A DNA stretch of 64,000 nucleotides from Pseudonocardia sp. HH130630-07. Lineage in GTDB: Bacteria; Actinomycetota; Actinomycetes; Mycobacteriales; Pseudonocardiaceae. Of this stretch, positions 1 through 7,635 are shown piece by piece. Under the pieces are notes generated by a model. It was not told the DNA's origin, made no database searches, and was given only the letters and a program-made list of their open reading frames with translations. The stretch spans positions 3,658,001-3,722,000 of the forward strand of contig NZ_CP013854.1 in NCBI RefSeq assembly GCF_001698125.1, written 5' to 3'. The translations under genes were made by a program, and so were the position numbers. Position 1 is the first letter of the stretch. Each line of letters opens with the position of its first letter.

Positions 1-2
1 CC

Positions 3-479
3 GACCTCGGACTGGACTACGTGGTGCCGCAGCCGATCTCGCTGGCCCCGGATCACCGGCTGCACGGTGAGCTGGCACTGCGCGCCGAGGACGGGCCCGC
101 AGTCCGCGATGCGCTGGAGGCGGTGTCCGAGGCGGTCCCGGGGATGCTGACTCCCGGCCCCGGCTATCCGGCGCGGGTGATCTCGACGCTGCACCACGAC
201 CTGCAGACCGAACCGCGGTGCTTCGGTGGCGCCGACCTGGCGTTCATCGAGCCCGACGGCACCGTCTGGGACTGCCCGTCGCGGCATCGGATCGCGGCGG
301 CGGCCAGTGCGGGACGGACCGCCACCATCTCCGGGACCGACGCCGCGACGTTGTTCCCGCTCGCGCCTCGACCGGAGCGCGCGCCGTGCCCCCTGTTCTC
401 CGACGACTGCGTGAACATGTGGCCGCTGGTCGAGGACTTCGACCGGTTCCTCGCCGACCCCGCTGCGAGGAACCGATGA
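3..479 (+). CDS. Radical SAM protein, C-terminal part (SPASM-like), 5' end outside window
   Basis: The frame is already open at the window edge, so this is the last 158 residues of a longer protein; the GTG at 21 is probably internal. The visible part carries a Cys arrangement like the auxiliary-cluster (SPASM/twitch) tail of radical SAM enzymes: a Cys-Phe-Gly-Gly, then an 'I-E-P-D-G-x-V-W-D-C-P' block, then two closely spaced Cys in CPLFSDDC near the C-terminus. Such domains hold an extra 4Fe-4S cluster and occur in peptide- or small-molecule-modifying enzymes. The radical SAM core (CxxxCxxC) is not in the window, so the assignment rests on the tail. Its stop overlaps the start of the aminotransferase gene (ATGA), so the two are translationally coupled. 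Confidence 0.6.
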   Translation, partial: DLGLDYVVPQPISLAPDHRLHGELALRAEDGPAVRDALEAVSEAVPGMLTPGPGYPARVISTLHHDLQTEPRCFGGADLAFIEPDGTVWDCPSRHRIAAAASAGRTATISGTDAATLFPLAPRPERAPCPLFSDDCVNMWPLVEDFDRFLADPAARNR

Positions 480-1597
480 ACCGCGGTCACCCCGATGCAG
501 GACAGAGCGCCCGGCGAGAATTGTCTCCCGAGCAGGAGATCAGCCTCTACGAGAGCGAACTCGCCGCCCGGATCGGTGTCGAGCACGTCGTCGCCACCTC
601 CAGCGGCACCACAGCGCTGCACACCGCCCTGTACGCGGCCGGGGTCGGCCCCGGGGACGAGGTGCTGGTGCCGGCGCTGACGGTCGTGATGACCGCCGCG
701 CCGGTGGTGGCGCTGGGAGCGCGACCGGTCGTGGTCGACTCCGACCCGGCCGGGACCGGTCTCGACCACGACGACGTGCTCAGCAAGATCGGGCCTCGAA
801 CCCGCGCCGTGCTCCCGGTGCTGCTCTGGGGCCGCGCCGATCCTTGGGCGCAGCGCCTGCGCGCGCTGGCCGCCGACCACGGCCTCGCAGTGATCGTGGA
901 CGCCGCCCAGGCGCTCGGCACCACATGGACGGATGGCCAGGCCGGAGTTCCGGCGCACGCCGTGTGCTTCTCGACGCACTCCTCCAAGATCCTCGCCACC
1001 GGCGAGGGCGGGTTCCTCGGCACCGACGACCCGCAACTGGCCGCCCGGGCCCGGGCCTACCGGTCGCACTGGCTCCCCCCGCCGCCTGGCGAGGCGCCGC
1101 TGGCGCGAGCGGCGCACAACTTCCGCCTCGCCGCCCCACTGGCCGAGATCGGCCGTCGGCGCCTGACCCATCTCGACGAGCTGGTCGCCCGACGGCGCGC
1201 CCGAACCGCGTCACTGGACCGGCTGCTCGCCGACGCCCCCGCCCTGCGAGCCGTACCCGCCGACGACGGCTGGAACGGATATGCGCCGCTCTACCGGCTC
1301 GACCTGGCGCGACCGCGGGCGTTCTGCGAGCACCTCGCCGCATGCGGGGTCGCGAACAGCACCGGCACCTTCGGACTCGTGCCGCTCGACCAGCGACCCG
1401 CCTACACCGACCTACGACACGCACCCTGCCGCCAGGCCGCCGCAGTCCTCGACGCCACACTGGCACTGGCGCTACCCAACACCCCCGACGTCCCCCACAT
1501 CCGCGACGACGCCGACGCCCTCGACGGCCCCGCTGCCGCAGACCTGCGGCAGCTCGCGGACACGATCACCCGGGAGGCCGCCCGATGGGCCGTCTGA
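476..1597 (+). CDS. DegT/DnrJ/EryC1/StrS family PLP aminotransferase
   Basis: 373 aa. Fold type I PLP enzyme of the sugar/cyclitol aminotransferase family. Seen: an N-terminal SSGTTALHTAL phosphate-binding segment, a VDAAQALG segment bearing the PLP-ring Asp, and the Schiff-base lysine in SSKILATGEGG (K171). The family usually transaminates keto-sugars in secondary metabolism, and some members act on other ketones. The ATG at 476 was chosen because it overlaps the preceding TGA and immediately precedes the conserved domain; the longer open frame upstream is a shadow of the radical SAM gene. Its end overlaps the next gene by 13 bases. The substrate cannot be read from sequence; the radical SAM partner and downstream nucleotide enzymes hint at a modified sugar, nucleoside or peptide product. 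Confidence 0.85.
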   Translation: MNRGHPDAGQSARRELSPEQEISLYESELAARIGVEHVVATSSGTTALHTALYAAGVGPGDEVLVPALTVVMTAAPVVALGARPVVVDSDPAGTGLDHDDVLSKIGPRTRAVLPVLLWGRADPWAQRLRALAADHGLAVIVDAAQALGTTWTDGQAGVPAHAVCFSTHSSKILATGEGGFLGTDDPQLAARARAYRSHWLPPPPGEAPLARAAHNFRLAAPLAEIGRRRLTHLDELVARRRARTASLDRLLADAPALRAVPADDGWNGYAPLYRLDLARPRAFCEHLAACGVANSTGTFGLVPLDQRPAYTDLRHAPCRQAAAVLDATLALALPNTPDVPHIRDDADALDGPAAADLRQLADTITREAARWAV

Positions 1598-2271
1598 CCG
1601 CCACTCTCACCGACATCACCATTGCGGTGATCGACTTCGAGTACACCACCCCGACCGGAGCCGCCCCCGAACCGATCGAGGTCGCCGTGCAGACCCTGCG
1701 CGTCGAGGACGGTCGGTTGCGCCGTGCCTGGGCCTATGAGGCCCTGATCCGGCCGCCCGCGCACGCGCCCGTAACAGGGTTCGACACCCAGCAGACCGGC
1801 ATCACGGCGGCGATGGTCGCCGACCGTCCCGCCGCGGCCGAGGTGCTCGCCGAGCTGGACGACCAGCTGCGATCAGCGACGAACGGGGGCGCCGCCGCGG
1901 CTGGGGTGGGGCCGGCCGCGGGAGGCCCACTCGTCCTCGTGGCCCACCACGCCCACGCCGAAGCGCGGATCCTCAGCGACTGGCGCGAGCACTGCCCGAC
2001 ACTGGCCCGGACCGACCTGATCGACACCGTCCGTCTGGCTCGCGACCGGTTCCCCGAGCTGCCCAAGCACGGTCTCGACGTGCTGGCCGCGCACATGCGT
2101 ATGCCGGCCCCGCCTGGGCGGCACCGCGCGATGCCCGACGTGCAGCTGCTCGTCGACGTCTTCTGCTCCCTGGTCGAGCACGAGGTCCGCTGGCCTGACC
2201 TGCGCACGCTGCGAGCGGTCGCCAACGTGCCCGCCCGCGCCGCAGACACCGAGCAGGAAGCGCTGTTCTGA
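1585..2271 (+). CDS. DEDDh-type 3'-5' exonuclease domain protein (DnaQ-like)
   Basis: 228 aa. Motif Exo I is present as VIDFEYT (D17, E19) and Exo III as an H-x4-D in HRAMPDVQLL near the C-terminus. Exo II appears as LVAHHAHAEARIL, with Glu where Asp is usual. RNase T/DnaQ folds remove 3' nucleotides from DNA or RNA, or act on small nucleotide substrates. It starts 13 bases inside the aminotransferase gene and its stop shares a base with the next start (TGATG), so it is firmly embedded in the operon. A nuclease in a radical SAM/aminotransferase operon is odd; it could process a nucleotide-linked intermediate or belong to a defence-like system. Activity is uncertain because of the Exo II change. 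Confidence 0.75.
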   Translation: MGRLTATLTDITIAVIDFEYTTPTGAAPEPIEVAVQTLRVEDGRLRRAWAYEALIRPPAHAPVTGFDTQQTGITAAMVADRPAAAEVLAELDDQLRSATNGGAAAAGVGPAAGGPLVLVAHHAHAEARILSDWREHCPTLARTDLIDTVRLARDRFPELPKHGLDVLAAHMRMPAPPGRHRAMPDVQLLVDVFCSLVEHEVRWPDLRTLRAVANVPARAADTEQEALF

Positions 2272-3104
2272 TGCCCGGCCAGGACCTCCCAGCCACGCCC
2301 GCCGACACCTCCGGCGGCAGACCAACTGACCGCGGCGCCCTGATCTCGATCGAAGGACTCAACGGCGTCGGCAAGACCTACCTCACCGACCGGGTCCTCG
2401 ACGCGATCCCGGCGTCGCGGCGGCCCTCGACGGTGGCCGAGTTCTCCCGCCGCCAGTGCCCCGACGACCAGGGCTCGGGCTACGACCTGGGGCGCCAGTT
2501 GCTGCGATCGCTGGTCAACGCCGCGGCGGGTGAGCCGTTCCTGCGATCGGGATCTCCCCGTTCGGAGACGCTGCTCCTGCTGGCGATCAAGGCCCACGAC
2601 TTCGAGACCAGCCGGGCCACGTTGCAGTCCGGGGGCACTGTGATCGAGGGCCGAAGCCTGCACTCCGTCGCGGTCTACCAGTCCCTGATCCTGGGACCGG
2701 GCACCGTGCCAGAGACACGAGACATCGCGGACGTGGACATCGACGCCGTGCCTGACGCCGTGCCCGACGTCGTGCGCACCGAGGACGAGGCGATGGCACG
2801 TGCGCGCACCATCCTGTTCACGGCCGCTGCCTGGCGACCGCTGCCGGATCTGACGGTATTGATCACCGACGACCCCGACACAGCGGTCGGACGCGCCGAG
2901 GCTCGTGACGACTTCCGCTACACCCCGGAGCAGTGGCGCTTGCACCGCCGCGCGGCTGCGTTGTTCGACCGCCTCGCCGCCGACGATCCCCGCCACGTGT
3001 GGGTTCTCGACCGGCGCGGCCAGGACGCGGAGTCCCTGACCGCGACACTGCTGGCCTGGATCGAGTCGGCCCCGCGCCGCTCCTGGGCCGGGTCGGCGCG
3101 ATGA
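2271..3104 (+). CDS. Thymidylate-kinase-like P-loop nucleotide kinase
   Basis: 277 aa. A canonical Walker A, GLNGVGKT (residues 29-36), follows the strand ISIEG as in dTMP kinases. Further on, EGRSLHSVAVYQSL corresponds to the DRY/S-x-AYQ region of that family but lacks the exact DR pair. The length exceeds that of housekeeping Tmk (about 210 aa), with an Asp/Val-rich insert around residues 150-170. The start codon overlaps the exonuclease stop, and it is the last gene of the plus-strand run. Probable role: phosphorylation of a nucleotide or nucleotide-like metabolite made by this operon; it is unlikely to be the housekeeping Tmk given the context and altered motif. Confidence 0.75.
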   Translation: MPGQDLPATPADTSGGRPTDRGALISIEGLNGVGKTYLTDRVLDAIPASRRPSTVAEFSRRQCPDDQGSGYDLGRQLLRSLVNAAAGEPFLRSGSPRSETLLLLAIKAHDFETSRATLQSGGTVIEGRSLHSVAVYQSLILGPGTVPETRDIADVDIDAVPDAVPDVVRTEDEAMARARTILFTAAAWRPLPDLTVLITDDPDTAVGRAEARDDFRYTPEQWRLHRRAAALFDRLAADDPRHVWVLDRRGQDAESLTATLLAWIESAPRRSWAGSAR

Positions 3105-3142
3105 TCGGCGCCGCCGCTGTCGACCCGTCGGGCCGGGCGATC

Positions 3143-3673
3143 TCAGCCCACGGAGCCGATCGTGGCGAGCACATCGACAGGTGTGTGCTCACCCAGCGAG
3201 ACCAGCTCATCGATCCGGTCGAACAGCGCACGCGCCAGCATCTCGGTGTCGCGGAACATCGAGACCCGATCAAGGTCGCCGACACCGAACCACGCGAACG
3301 GATGCGCGGGCCGGCTCACCGGCACCGGCGAATCGGCCACCGCGACATACTGGTGATCGATGTGGACGTGCGGCTCGGCGAGGTGGTTATCGGCCGGGAC
3401 GCCAACCTCGGTCATCCACCACGGAGCGGCGACCCGCTCGTGCGGGTAACCCTGCGGCAGCTGCGGCGCCGGACATCCCAGCAGACGCACCAGCAGCCCC
3501 GATTCCTCGGTCGCCTCACGCACCGCAGCCTCAGCCGGTGTCTCGTAGTCCTCCACATGTCCGCCGACGATCATGCGCCGGCCCAGACGCGGGTGCTCGA
3601 CCAAACCCAGACGCCACTGGTCGTCCACATGGCAGAACACGAACGTGCTCGCCGTCGCATGCTTGATCAACAC
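3143..3673 (-). CDS. Nudix hydrolase
   Basis: 176 aa. A complete Nudix box lies at residues 38-60 (G-x5-E ... REATEESG), which binds Mg and hydrolyses nucleoside diphosphates linked to another moiety. It converges on the kinase-like gene with about 38 bp between them, and starts with GTG at 3673, back-to-back with the methyltransferase at 3772. In this neighbourhood (exonuclease, nucleotide kinase) a housecleaning or product-processing role on nucleotides is plausible, but the substrate cannot be told from sequence. Confidence 0.85.
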   Translation of the reverse strand: MLIKHATASTFVFCHVDDQWRLGLVEHPRLGRRMIVGGHVEDYETPAEAAVREATEESGLLVRLLGCPAPQLPQGYPHERVAAPWWMTEVGVPADNHLAEPHVHIDHQYVAVADSPVPVSRPAHPFAWFGVGDLDRVSMFRDTEMLARALFDRIDELVSLGEHTPVDVLATIGSVG

Positions 3674-3771
3674 CGGCTCCAGCAGGACTCAAGGGCGGGG
3701 ACTGCGTCGCAGAGTGCCAGAGCAGATCAGCGATCCCGACCTCGGCACGCCCACCACCGCCGGACCCGGCT

Positions 3772-4782
3772 GTGAACGGTCGACACGTCGGTCGAACGGA
3801 CCTCGACGCCTACCTTCGGCGCACCCTGGACGCATCTCGCCGTATGGCGGTGCGCTCCCACCTGGACGCCTGTCGGGGCTGCTGGGACCGTTGGAACCGC
3901 TACCGGTGGGACGCCGCGCTGGCGCATCCGTTGCTCGACCAGCTCGCCGACTTCCTGGGCGAGGACTACCGGCCCTACATAGACTCCAGCCGCGCCCTGG
4001 CCGACGACTGGGACCTCGCCGACCCACAAACCCCGGCCGAGGTCGCCGCGTTCTTCCAGACCAGCACCAACTACCTCTACAACCTGGCCATCTGGGAAGC
4101 CAGCGGCAACCGTCCGGCCTACCTCAACGCCACGCTGCCCGTGCTCCAGGCGCTGCCCGTTCGGACGGTCCTTGACCTCGGGAGCGGAATCGGCAGCGAC
4201 GCCATTGCCCTGCAGGCGGCCGGCTTTCGCGTCACGACCTGCGATTTCGACTCACCATCTACCCGATTCTGCGCCTACCGGGCCGACATGACGTTACCGA
4301 GGATCTGCCCGACCGTCGTGAGCAGCGAGCACGCCGCCGACGTGTTGTGGTGCATCGACACCCTCGACCACCTCCCAGACCCAGACCACACGCTGAACGC
4401 GCTGCTGCCCCTCGCGCTGGCCGTGGTCACCGAGGACCTCGATGAGAACCGAGCCCATGGACGGCAACGATTCCATCATCGACATCCCCCATCCCAGATC
4501 CGCGCGATGTTCGAGCGGTCCGATCTACGGCCCCACCGTGCGGGACCGGCGACGGTATGGATGCGCCCCACGACTTGGGCCGCGCTGCCAGGCCGTACGG
4601 CCCGGCCAGCTCGTCACGGGAAACCGGATCCCGGCTCGACGAACACGTTGACCTTCCCCGTATGTGTGCCCGAGCGTGAGCCGGTCTTGCGCCCACTCGA
4701 ACGGTGGACAGAACAGTGGCGCCGTGGACTTGGACAACGCCGGGATCGACATCTGGGTCCACCGAGGCCCCAGCTCAGCTGA
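3772..4782 (+). CDS. SAM-dependent methyltransferase with N-terminal HxxxCxxC finger
   Basis: 336 aa. Class I methyltransferase motif I is seen as VLDLGSGIGSDAI (about residues 133-145), followed by an acidic strand CDFDS. An N-terminal H-x3-C-x2-C (H30, C34, C37) resembles the zinc-binding finger of zf-HC2 proteins. The last ~70 residues (Arg/Pro-rich, after WMRP) look unlike a folded domain and may reflect an old frameshift or a read-through tail. It ends only 19 bp before the graspetide precursor and is probably co-transcribed with it, so it may supply a second methylation or be carried as cargo. The GTG start at 3772 is the first in frame in the short divergent gap with the Nudix gene. 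Confidence 0.65.
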   Translation: MNGRHVGRTDLDAYLRRTLDASRRMAVRSHLDACRGCWDRWNRYRWDAALAHPLLDQLADFLGEDYRPYIDSSRALADDWDLADPQTPAEVAAFFQTSTNYLYNLAIWEASGNRPAYLNATLPVLQALPVRTVLDLGSGIGSDAIALQAAGFRVTTCDFDSPSTRFCAYRADMTLPRICPTVVSSEHAADVLWCIDTLDHLPDPDHTLNALLPLALAVVTEDLDENRAHGRQRFHHRHPPSQIRAMFERSDLRPHRAGPATVWMRPTTWAALPGRTARPARHGKPDPGSTNTLTFPVCVPEREPVLRPLERWTEQWRRGLGQRRDRHLGPPRPQLS

Positions 4783-4788
4783 AATGTG

Positions 4789-4797
4789 AAAGGAGAC
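4789..4797 (+). promoter_or_regulatory. Strong ribosome binding site for the graspetide precursor
   Basis: AAAGGAGA lies a few bases before the GTG at 4802, in a generally RBS-poor GC-rich setting. It supports the GTG as the true start and high translation of the precursor peptide, as expected for a RiPP substrate. Confidence 0.6.
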
Positions 4798-4801
4798 TGC
4801 C

Positions 4802-5041
4802 GTGACTATCGGACCTCTTGCGCGGGTGGAGGATCGGTTGCCTCGCACCGAGTGGCCGCCGACCGGATCGGACGAGCCTGCGAGTGACGACCGCCCGTTC
4901 GGGCTACGGATGGCGCGAGCGGTCGGAGAGGTGCTGCCGACCGCTCGACACCGAACCGAGAATCACCAGACTCCGCACCCGCAGAAGACTAACCGGGATA
5001 ATCAAGAAGACGACGACACGTGGTACACCCCGGATGACTGA
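4802..5041 (+). CDS. tgmA: Putative graspetide (ATP-grasp-modified RiPP) precursor peptide
   Basis: 79 aa. The central DDRPFGLRMARAV matches the PFGLRxM-type leader motif of the GRASP_targ/TgmA family recognised by the ATP-grasp ligase. The C-terminal ~30 residues are Thr/Lys/Asn plus Asp/Glu rich (KTNRDNQEDDDTWYTPDD at the end), which is the composition needed for Thr-to-Asp/Glu ester or Lys amide side-chain links. The stop overlaps the ligase start by 8 bases, giving translational coupling. Family knowledge: the ligase phosphorylates side-chain carboxylates and macrocyclises the core. No obvious protease gene accompanies it, so leader removal may be done by a host protease. Symbol assigned by family resemblance and gene order. 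Confidence 0.75.
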   Translation: MTIGPLARVEDRLPRTEWPPTGSDEPASDDRPFGLRMARAVGEVLPTARHRTENHQTPHPQKTNRDNQEDDDTWYTPDD

Positions 5042-6053
5042 GCCAACGTGTGTGCTGCTGTTCAGCGCGGTGACCGACTGGTCAGCGGATCGAATCGCGT
5101 CCGCGCTAGATCGGCGCGGCATTGCCTATCGGTGGCTCGATCCGGCTACGTTCCCGATGAATGCCGGACTGACTGCAACGTTGGGTGGTGGTTGGCGGGG
5201 CCGATACGGGCCCGACGACGGCGTGAGCTCCGGCGCGGAGGATCGCGCCACGGGTCCCGTCGTCGGGGGCGGTGAGGTCCGCTGGGATGAGGTCACCGCG
5301 GTTCTCTACCGTCGGCCGCGGGATTTCCAGTTCCCGGAGTCGATGTCGGCGCCGGAACGTTCCTTCGCCCGGGCGCAGGCTCGTGTGGCAATCGGCGGGA
5401 TCCTGGCGAGCCTTCCGGTGGTGTGGGTCAATCACCCGTCTGCCTTGGCCGACGCCGAGTACAAGCCTCGGCAGCTCGCGCTGGCTGAGCGGGTCGGGCT
5501 CGCGGTTCCGCCGACGTTGATCACCACCTGCGCTGAGGACGTGCGTCGGTTCGCAGGCGAGCACGGGCCGTTGATCACGAAGCCGCTGGCGATGCCGCTG
5601 GTGGCGGAGAACGGCGGACAGACGATCGCCACGACCTGTCGTGTGGACGACGCGCAGCTGGCCGAGCTGGGCGGGGTCGAGGTGACAGCGCACCTGTTCC
5701 AGCCGGAGCTGGTCAAGGACTACGAGGTCCGGCTGATCGTCGTCGGCGTGCACCTGTTCGCCGTGGCGATCCACGCCCACTCCCCAGCGGCCCGACTGGA
5801 CTGGCGAACCGACTACGACGCCCTGTCCTACACCGTCATCGAGACCCCACCGGCGATCGAGGACGGCGTACGGCGGTTCCTGCGCGACAGCGGCTTGACC
5901 TACGGGGCGTTCGACTTCGTCGTCGACCCGCACGGGCGGTGGTGGTTCCTGGAGTGCAACGGCGGCGGGCAGTGGGGCTGGCTGGCCGAGGAATGCCGGC
6001 TACCGATCGCCGACGCCTTCGTCGACACCCTCACCAGCGAGGTGACCGCATGA
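5034..6053 (+). CDS. tgmB: ATP-grasp peptide ligase (graspetide macrocyclase, MvdD/TgmB-like)
   Basis: 339 aa. ATP-grasp features: a lysine-containing strand LITKPLAMP, the DYEVRLIVVG strand, FDFVVDPHGRWWFLECNGGGQWGWL with the metal-binding E307 and N309, and a C-terminal helix. The ECNxxGQW ending is typical of the MvdD/TgmB graspetide synthetases rather than of D-Ala ligases. The ATG at 5034 lies inside the end of the precursor gene; the open frame further upstream is the precursor in another frame. It should use ATP to activate Asp/Glu carboxylates of the precursor core and form ester or amide macrocycles. Its stop shares ATGA with the downstream methyltransferase. Confidence 0.88.
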   Translation: MTEPTCVLLFSAVTDWSADRIASALDRRGIAYRWLDPATFPMNAGLTATLGGGWRGRYGPDDGVSSGAEDRATGPVVGGGEVRWDEVTAVLYRRPRDFQFPESMSAPERSFARAQARVAIGGILASLPVVWVNHPSALADAEYKPRQLALAERVGLAVPPTLITTCAEDVRRFAGEHGPLITKPLAMPLVAENGGQTIATTCRVDDAQLAELGGVEVTAHLFQPELVKDYEVRLIVVGVHLFAVAIHAHSPAARLDWRTDYDALSYTVIETPPAIEDGVRRFLRDSGLTYGAFDFVVDPHGRWWFLECNGGGQWGWLAEECRLPIADAFVDTLTSEVTA

Positions 6054-7249
6054 ACGACGCGACCAACGACGGGGCCGCCGCCACCGACCACGACGACCGG
6101 GCCGACGGCCACACCGGGCGGCACGACGGTGTGGATACCGATGCCTGGCGCGAGCATGCCGCTCGGATGGCCGCCGCGTTGAGCGAGCAGGGTCGTGTAC
6201 GAGACCCGCGGTGGCTGCGGCTGCTGGCGGAGTTCCCGCGCCAGTGGTTCGTGCCCGGGGTACCCCTGGCCCGGGTGTACACCGACGCGGTCGTCACCCA
6301 GACCCGGACCGCCGACGACGGCACGGGCCGCGAGCTCGCGACCTCGTCGCTGAGCGCCCCGGCCGCGGTCGGGGTCGCGCTGGAGGCTCTGGAGCTGCAG
6401 GGCGGGGAACGAGTACTGGAGATCGGTACCGGCACGGGCTATGTCGCGGGGCTACTCAGCAGCCGTCTCGGCGCGGACCGCGTCGCCTCGGTCGACATCG
6501 ACCCCGACCTGGTCGCGTCGGCCCGGGCCCGGTTGGGCGCCGTGGGGCTTCACCCGACCCTGCACGCCGGTGACGGACACGCCGGGCTGGCCGAGCACGC
6601 CCCCTACGATCGGATCCTGGCCACCTGCTCGATCACGCACGTCCCGCCGGCCTGGATCCACCAACTTGCGATGGGCGGGCGGATCGTCGCCCCCCTCGAC
6701 GGTGACCTCGACAGCCCCGTCGTCGTGCTCGACAAGACCGCCGACGACGAGGTCGTCGGGCGGTTCCTGCTCGACGGCGGCGGGTTCATGCCGCTGCGCG
6801 CGATCATGGAGTCGCCGCTCGGGGCCGGGGACGACCGCGACGCGACCGCGACGAGGACGGTTCCCAGCCACTCCACATCGGCACTCGATCCCGCCCGGCT
6901 CGCGACCGGGAATGCCCCTCTAGCCCTGTTCTGCCATCTACACCTACCGGGACTGCACAAGCTCAGCCGCCATGACGGCGCGAACCAGCCAGCCGAGTTA
7001 ATCCTGCGTCATCGTGAGTCGACCGCGACGGTCGCCCTCGCCCCCGGTGATGACGGACGCTGGCCGGTGACCCAGACCGGACCCCGCCGGATCTGGGACA
7101 CCATCGAGACAGCCGTCGCGCTCTGGGATCACCTCGCCGAACCGGCACCGACCCGATTCGGCATCAGCGCACTCGACCTACCGCACCGCCAGTACGCCTG
7201 GCTCGACGATCCCGATGGCCCGTACTGCTGGCCGCTGCCCACACAGTGA
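6050..7249 (+). CDS. tgmC: PIMT-like methyltransferase of the graspetide cassette (3' end altered by an IS)
   Basis: 399 aa. Protein-L-isoaspartate O-methyltransferase-like core: VLEIGTGTGYVAGLLSSRLG (about residues 122-141), SVDIDPDLV, and the TDAVVTQ and TSSLSAPAAV segments of PIMTs. A C-terminal extension of ~170 residues is shared by the graspetide-associated type. In characterised fuscimiditide-type pathways such an enzyme methylates an Asp of the cyclised core, giving an aspartimide; here that role is inference. The stop TGA is the first three bases of the IS3-family element at 7247, so the original C-terminus was replaced or cut. If the IS is removed the frame runs about nine codons further to a stop near 8674. 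Symbol assigned by family resemblance. Confidence 0.8.
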   Translation: MNDATNDGAAATDHDDRADGHTGRHDGVDTDAWREHAARMAAALSEQGRVRDPRWLRLLAEFPRQWFVPGVPLARVYTDAVVTQTRTADDGTGRELATSSLSAPAAVGVALEALELQGGERVLEIGTGTGYVAGLLSSRLGADRVASVDIDPDLVASARARLGAVGLHPTLHAGDGHAGLAEHAPYDRILATCSITHVPPAWIHQLAMGGRIVAPLDGDLDSPVVVLDKTADDEVVGRFLLDGGGFMPLRAIMESPLGAGDDRDATATRTVPSHSTSALDPARLATGNAPLALFCHLHLPGLHKLSRHDGANQPAELILRHRESTATVALAPGDDGRWPVTQTGPRRIWDTIETAVALWDHLAEPAPTRFGISALDLPHRQYAWLDDPDGPYCWPLPTQ

Positions 7250-7294
7250 ACCGTCCCGGCTTCTCTGCCGCTCCGTTGTGAGCAGGCTGAGAGG

Positions 7295-7615
7295 ATGGGT
7301 GTCGTGCCCAAGAAGATCGACCCAGCGGTTCGGAGCCAGGCTGTGCGTCTGGTGACCGAGCATCGTTCGGCGTACTCGACCGAGCGTGCCGTGCATGTCC
7401 AGGTCGCTGAGTCACTCGGGGTGTCGCGTGAGTCCGTGCGTCGCTGGGTGTCCCAGCACGACGTCGACACCGGCGTCGTAGCGGGCGTGACCAGCGATGA
7501 CCGCGAGGAGCTGCGGCGGTTGCGGGCGGAGAACAAGCGCCTGCGCGAGGTCAACGAGGTCCTCAAGTCGGCGACGATTTTCTTCGTGGGGGAGCTCGAC
7601 CCCCGAAACCGCTGA
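7295..7615 (+). CDS. IS3-family transposase OrfA
   Basis: 106 aa. N-terminal helix-turn-helix (residues about 8-45, VQVAESLGVSRESVRRWV) followed by a leucine-zipper-like coiled coil (ELRRLRAENKRLREVNEVLKSA), the normal OrfA layout that binds IS ends and oligomerises. Its end overlaps the entry of the OrfB frame, so the full transposase should arise by a -1 shift around 7575-7595, where runs of T and G occur. Confidence 0.9.
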   Translation: MGVVPKKIDPAVRSQAVRLVTEHRSAYSTERAVHVQVAESLGVSRESVRRWVSQHDVDTGVVAGVTSDDREELRRLRAENKRLREVNEVLKSATIFFVGELDPRNR

Positions 7616-7635
7616 TCGTCGCGTTCGTCGATCAG

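Noticed and set aside
218..475. A longer aminotransferase beginning at 218
   Set aside because: This part is the radical SAM gene in another frame; the ATG at 476 overlaps the preceding stop and fits the family length.
5106..5933. Long minus-strand frames opposite the graspetide ligase and other genes (also 19520-20473, 49327-50988, 52502-54184, 60855-63305)
   Set aside because: Antisense shadows typical of very GC-rich DNA: Arg/Gly/Pro/His-rich, without motifs, opposite genes with clear domains.
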